Of a stretch of DNA of 6,823 bases, positions 5,524 through 6,823 are shown piece after piece (positions within the stretch are counted from its first letter, which is position 1; each line of letters begins with the position of its first letter). Made by a program: the position numbers and the translations under genes. Location of the stretch: contig JARICB010000368.1 of assembly GCA_029264225.1 (NCBI GenBank), forward strand, positions 1 through 6,823, in the 5' to 3' direction. Origin of the DNA: Nocardioides sp. (GTDB lineage Bacteria > Actinomycetota > Actinomycetes > Propionibacteriales > Nocardioidaceae). The notes under the pieces were generated by a model. That model saw only the letters and a list, made by a program, of their open reading frames with translations, had not been told where the DNA came from and did no database searches.

Positions 5524-5724
5524 TCAGTCGCTCCGACCGGCGCCCGCATACCCCGGCCAGTCGTCATCGTCCTCGGACGAGACTTGGTCGGGCACGGGTG
5601 GCCTGTCGGTCTGTTCATCGCCATGCAGTTCACGTGCAAGAGCCCCGAAGTCCGTCTCGTGAGTTCGGTACTTCAGGTCGCGTGCAACCTTGGTCTGCTT
5701 CGCCTTAGCTCGGCCGCGCCCCAT
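5524..5724 (-). CDS. DUF3073 family small protein
   Basis: A 66-residue protein of unknown function, conserved across actinobacteria. Its basic N-terminus MGRGRAKAKQTKVARDLKYR (1-20) is the family hallmark, followed by TDFGALAREL (24-33) and a hydrophilic tail with an acidic run EDDDDW (51-56). The basic head and acidic tail suggest a nucleic-acid or ribosome-associated role, but no function is known to me. I place the start at 5724 rather than at the in-frame ATG at 5784: GAGGGGG lies 8 nt before this ATG and family members begin MGRGR. It is downstream of purM on the same strand, a neighbourhood common in actinobacteria (in Mycobacterium tuberculosis Rv0810c is beside purM). A separate ECF-type promoter candidate lies in the 175-nt gap. 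Confidence 0.92.
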   Translation of the reverse strand: MGRGRAKAKQTKVARDLKYRTHETDFGALARELHGDEQTDRPPVPDQVSSEDDDDWPGYAGAGRSD

Positions 5725-5732
5725 AGGGTCGA

Positions 5733-5739
5733 CCCCCTC
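5733..5739 (-). promoter_or_regulatory. Ribosome binding site that fixes the DUF3073 start
   Basis: GAGGGGG on the minus strand, 8 nt upstream of the ATG at 5724. It supports this start over the ATG 60 nt further upstream. Confidence 0.7.
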
Positions 5740-5766
5740 GCAACTTGGCCGGGGCTCGGGGTGTCG

Positions 5767-5780
5767 AACACAGTTGTGTT
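5767..5780. promoter_or_regulatory. Perfect-arm palindrome in the DUF3073 leader
   Basis: AACACA-GT-TGTGTT: 6-nt arms with a 2-nt centre, too tight for a stable RNA hairpin and so more like a protein-binding DNA site. It lies between the ECF-type promoter and the start codon. A second, weaker dyad, TCAC-N5-GTGA, is at 5806-5818, across the predicted transcription start. Confidence 0.35.
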
Positions 5781-5822
5781 GCACCGCTGCGCCCGGTCTG
5801 ATCGGTCACATATCGTGATGCT

Positions 5823-5849
5823 AACGCTACCCGGTGGGTGGGTGTTCCC
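5823..5849 (-). promoter_or_regulatory. Candidate SigR/SigH-type ECF promoter for the DUF3073 gene
   Basis: On the minus strand GGGAACA (5849-5843), a 16-nt spacer and CGTT (5826-5823). This agrees with the recalled pattern for SigH of Mycobacterium and SigR of Streptomyces, GGGAAYA-N16/17-CGTT, read by sigma factors of the thiol-oxidative and heat stress response. It is oriented toward the DUF3073 gene, with a predicted leader of about 90 nt. Confidence 0.5.
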
Positions 5850-5877
5850 GCACCTCGGGTCTCGGTTCTGACTCGGC

Positions 5878-5901
5878 GAGTCGCGCCGGGCCGCGCAACT
5901 C
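5878..5901 (-). terminator. Possible hairpin terminator after purM
   Basis: A 9-bp stem on the leftward transcript (5901-5893 with 5886-5878) around a 6-nt GC loop, overlapping the purM stop codon. One pair is G.U in leftward RNA and would be A.C in rightward RNA, consistent with a minus-strand function. No U tract follows. An overlapping palindrome GACTCG-G-CGAGTC (5870-5882) offers an alternative fold. Confidence 0.4.
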
Positions 5902-6823
5902 AGGCGTAGTCGCCCGCGAGTCGCACCCGCCCACCCTGCTCCTCGGCACTCACAACGCCGCCCACCCAAGCGGGGATGTCGTGCTCGGCAAGCACCTCGA
6001 TCGCCGCGTCAGCGCCGTCGGCAGGCAGCAGCGCGACCATCCCGACGCCACAGTTGAGGGTCGACTCGAGGTCGCTGCGGGAGACGTTGCCCACCTCGGA
6101 GACCAGCGAGAAGATCGGCGGCAGACTCCAGGTCGAGCGGTCGATGGTGGCGCTCAGCTCGAGCGGCATGACCCGCTCGAGGTTGGCGCCCAGACCGCCG
6201 CCGGTGACGTGCGACATCGCATGGATCTCGGTGCGCGCGGCCAGATCGAGGCACGCCTTGGCGTAGATCCGGGTCGGCTCGAGGAACTCCTCACCCAGCG
6301 TGCGGCCGAGCACGTCGACGTCACGGTCGAGCGCCCAACCTGCCTGGTTGAGGAGCACATGACGCACGAGTGAGTAGCCGTTGGAATGCAGGCCGCTCGC
6401 GCCCATGGCGAGCACGACGTCGCCCGGACGGACCCGGCCCGGCCCGAGCAGCCGGTCGGCCTCCACAACGCCCGTGGCGGCGCCCGCCACGTCATAGTCG
6501 TCGGGATCCAGCAGACCCGGGTGCTCGGCGGTCTCGCCACCGATGAGCGCGCAGCCCGCGACCACGCAGGCCTCGGCGATTCCCTTGACGATGGCTGCGA
6601 TCCGCTCGGGAACGACCCGGCCGGTCGCGATGTAGTCGGTCATGAACAACGGTTCGGCGCCACATACGACCAGGTCGTCAACCACCATGCCGACCAGATC
6701 GAAGCCGATGGTGTCGTGCACATCCATCTGCTGGGCGATGGCGACCTTGGTGCCGACGCCGTCGGTCGAGGTGGCCAGCAGGGGCCGCTCGTAGTTCTTC
6801 AGTGCGCTCGCGTCGAACAGGCC
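5900..6823 (-). CDS. purM: Phosphoribosylformylglycinamidine cyclo-ligase (AIR synthase), N-terminus cut by window edge
   Basis: Cytoplasmic enzyme of de novo purine synthesis that closes FGAM to aminoimidazole ribonucleotide using ATP. The 307 visible residues (numbered from the window edge) carry the family signatures: TSTDGVGTKV (18-27), HDTIGFDLVGMVVDDLVVCG (36-55), CALIGGETAEHPG (91-103), MGASGLHSNGYS (140-151), HVTGGGLGANLERV (205-218) and NCGVGMVALLP (257-267). The family is about 345-360 residues, so roughly 40-50 N-terminal residues lie beyond the right edge. The internal ATG at 6727 (MDVHDTIG) is not the start, because the conserved DGVGTK motif lies upstream of it in the same open frame. 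purF would be the expected upstream neighbour but is not in view. A hairpin overlaps the stop, and the DUF3073 gene follows 175 nt downstream on the same strand. Confidence 0.96.
   Translation of the reverse strand, partial: GLFDASALKNYERPLLATSTDGVGTKVAIAQQMDVHDTIGFDLVGMVVDDLVVCGAEPLFMTDYIATGRVVPERIAAIVKGIAEACVVAGCALIGGETAEHPGLLDPDDYDVAGAATGVVEADRLLGPGRVRPGDVVLAMGASGLHSNGYSLVRHVLLNQAGWALDRDVDVLGRTLGEEFLEPTRIYAKACLDLAARTEIHAMSHVTGGGLGANLERVMPLELSATIDRSTWSLPPIFSLVSEVGNVSRSDLESTLNCGVGMVALLPADGADAAIEVLAEHDIPAWVGGVVSAEEQGGRVRLAGDYA

Noticed and set aside
5725..5784. Upstream ATG extending the DUF3073 protein by 20 residues
   Set aside because: The family starts MGRGR and a strong ribosome site precedes the inner ATG; the extension has no resemblance to the family.
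6725..6727. ATG at 6727 as the purM start
   Set aside because: The essential DGVGTK segment is encoded upstream in the same open frame, so the gene continues beyond the window.
1..6823. CRISPR arrays, insertion sequences, tandem repeats
   Set aside because: No regularly spaced direct repeats, transposase motifs or terminal inverted repeats were found by reading both strands.

Overview
The window is high-GC, densely packed actinobacterial chromosome. Its gene content (a mycobacterial-type NDH-2, a two-gene Fluc/CrcB pair, a DUF3073 protein next to purM, a short zincin-type metallopeptidase) suggests Nocardioidaceae or a related Propionibacteriales lineage. That placement is inferred from gene content and style, not from a search. 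No phage, IS element or CRISPR array is visible. It looks like core chromosome with a few lineage-specific genes.

Layout: (1) 1-1170, minus: N-terminal 390 residues of a type II NADH dehydrogenase, cut by the window's left edge. (2) A 220-nt divergent intergenic region carrying a sigma-B/sigma-F-like promoter directed rightward. (3) 1391-3047, plus: a three-gene overlapping operon, consisting of an RsbW-like HATPase regulator with an unrecognised C-terminal region and two different CrcB/Fluc fluoride-channel subunits. (4) 3055-3408, minus: a small HExxH metallopeptidase, converging on crcB2 with 7 nt between the stop codons. (5) 3409-4083: a tRNA locus with tRNA-Asp(GTC) and tRNA-Glu(TTC) on minus and tRNA-Phe(GAA) on plus, with hairpin terminators after tRNA-Asp and tRNA-Phe. 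(6) 4084-5403, plus: a 439-residue protein of unknown function with a repeat pattern like a beta-propeller. (7) 5524-5724, minus: a DUF3073 protein behind a candidate SigR/SigH-type ECF promoter. (8) 5900-6823, minus: purM (AIR synthase), cut by the right edge.

How the genes relate: ndh (respiratory NADH oxidation), purM (purine synthesis) and the tRNAs are housekeeping functions. The 1391-3047 operon is the most distinctive part. A probable partner-switching kinase/anti-sigma-type protein is translationally coupled to the two halves of a predicted heterodimeric fluoride channel, behind a promoter resembling those read by the sigma factors such proteins usually control. The two Fluc subunits have opposite positive-charge bias and asymmetrically degraded Phe-box positions, so one of the two pores may be impaired. 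The second notable signal is the ECF-type promoter placed to transcribe the DUF3073 gene independently of purM. I see no clearly unprecedented system. The findings below are hypotheses read by eye from sequence.
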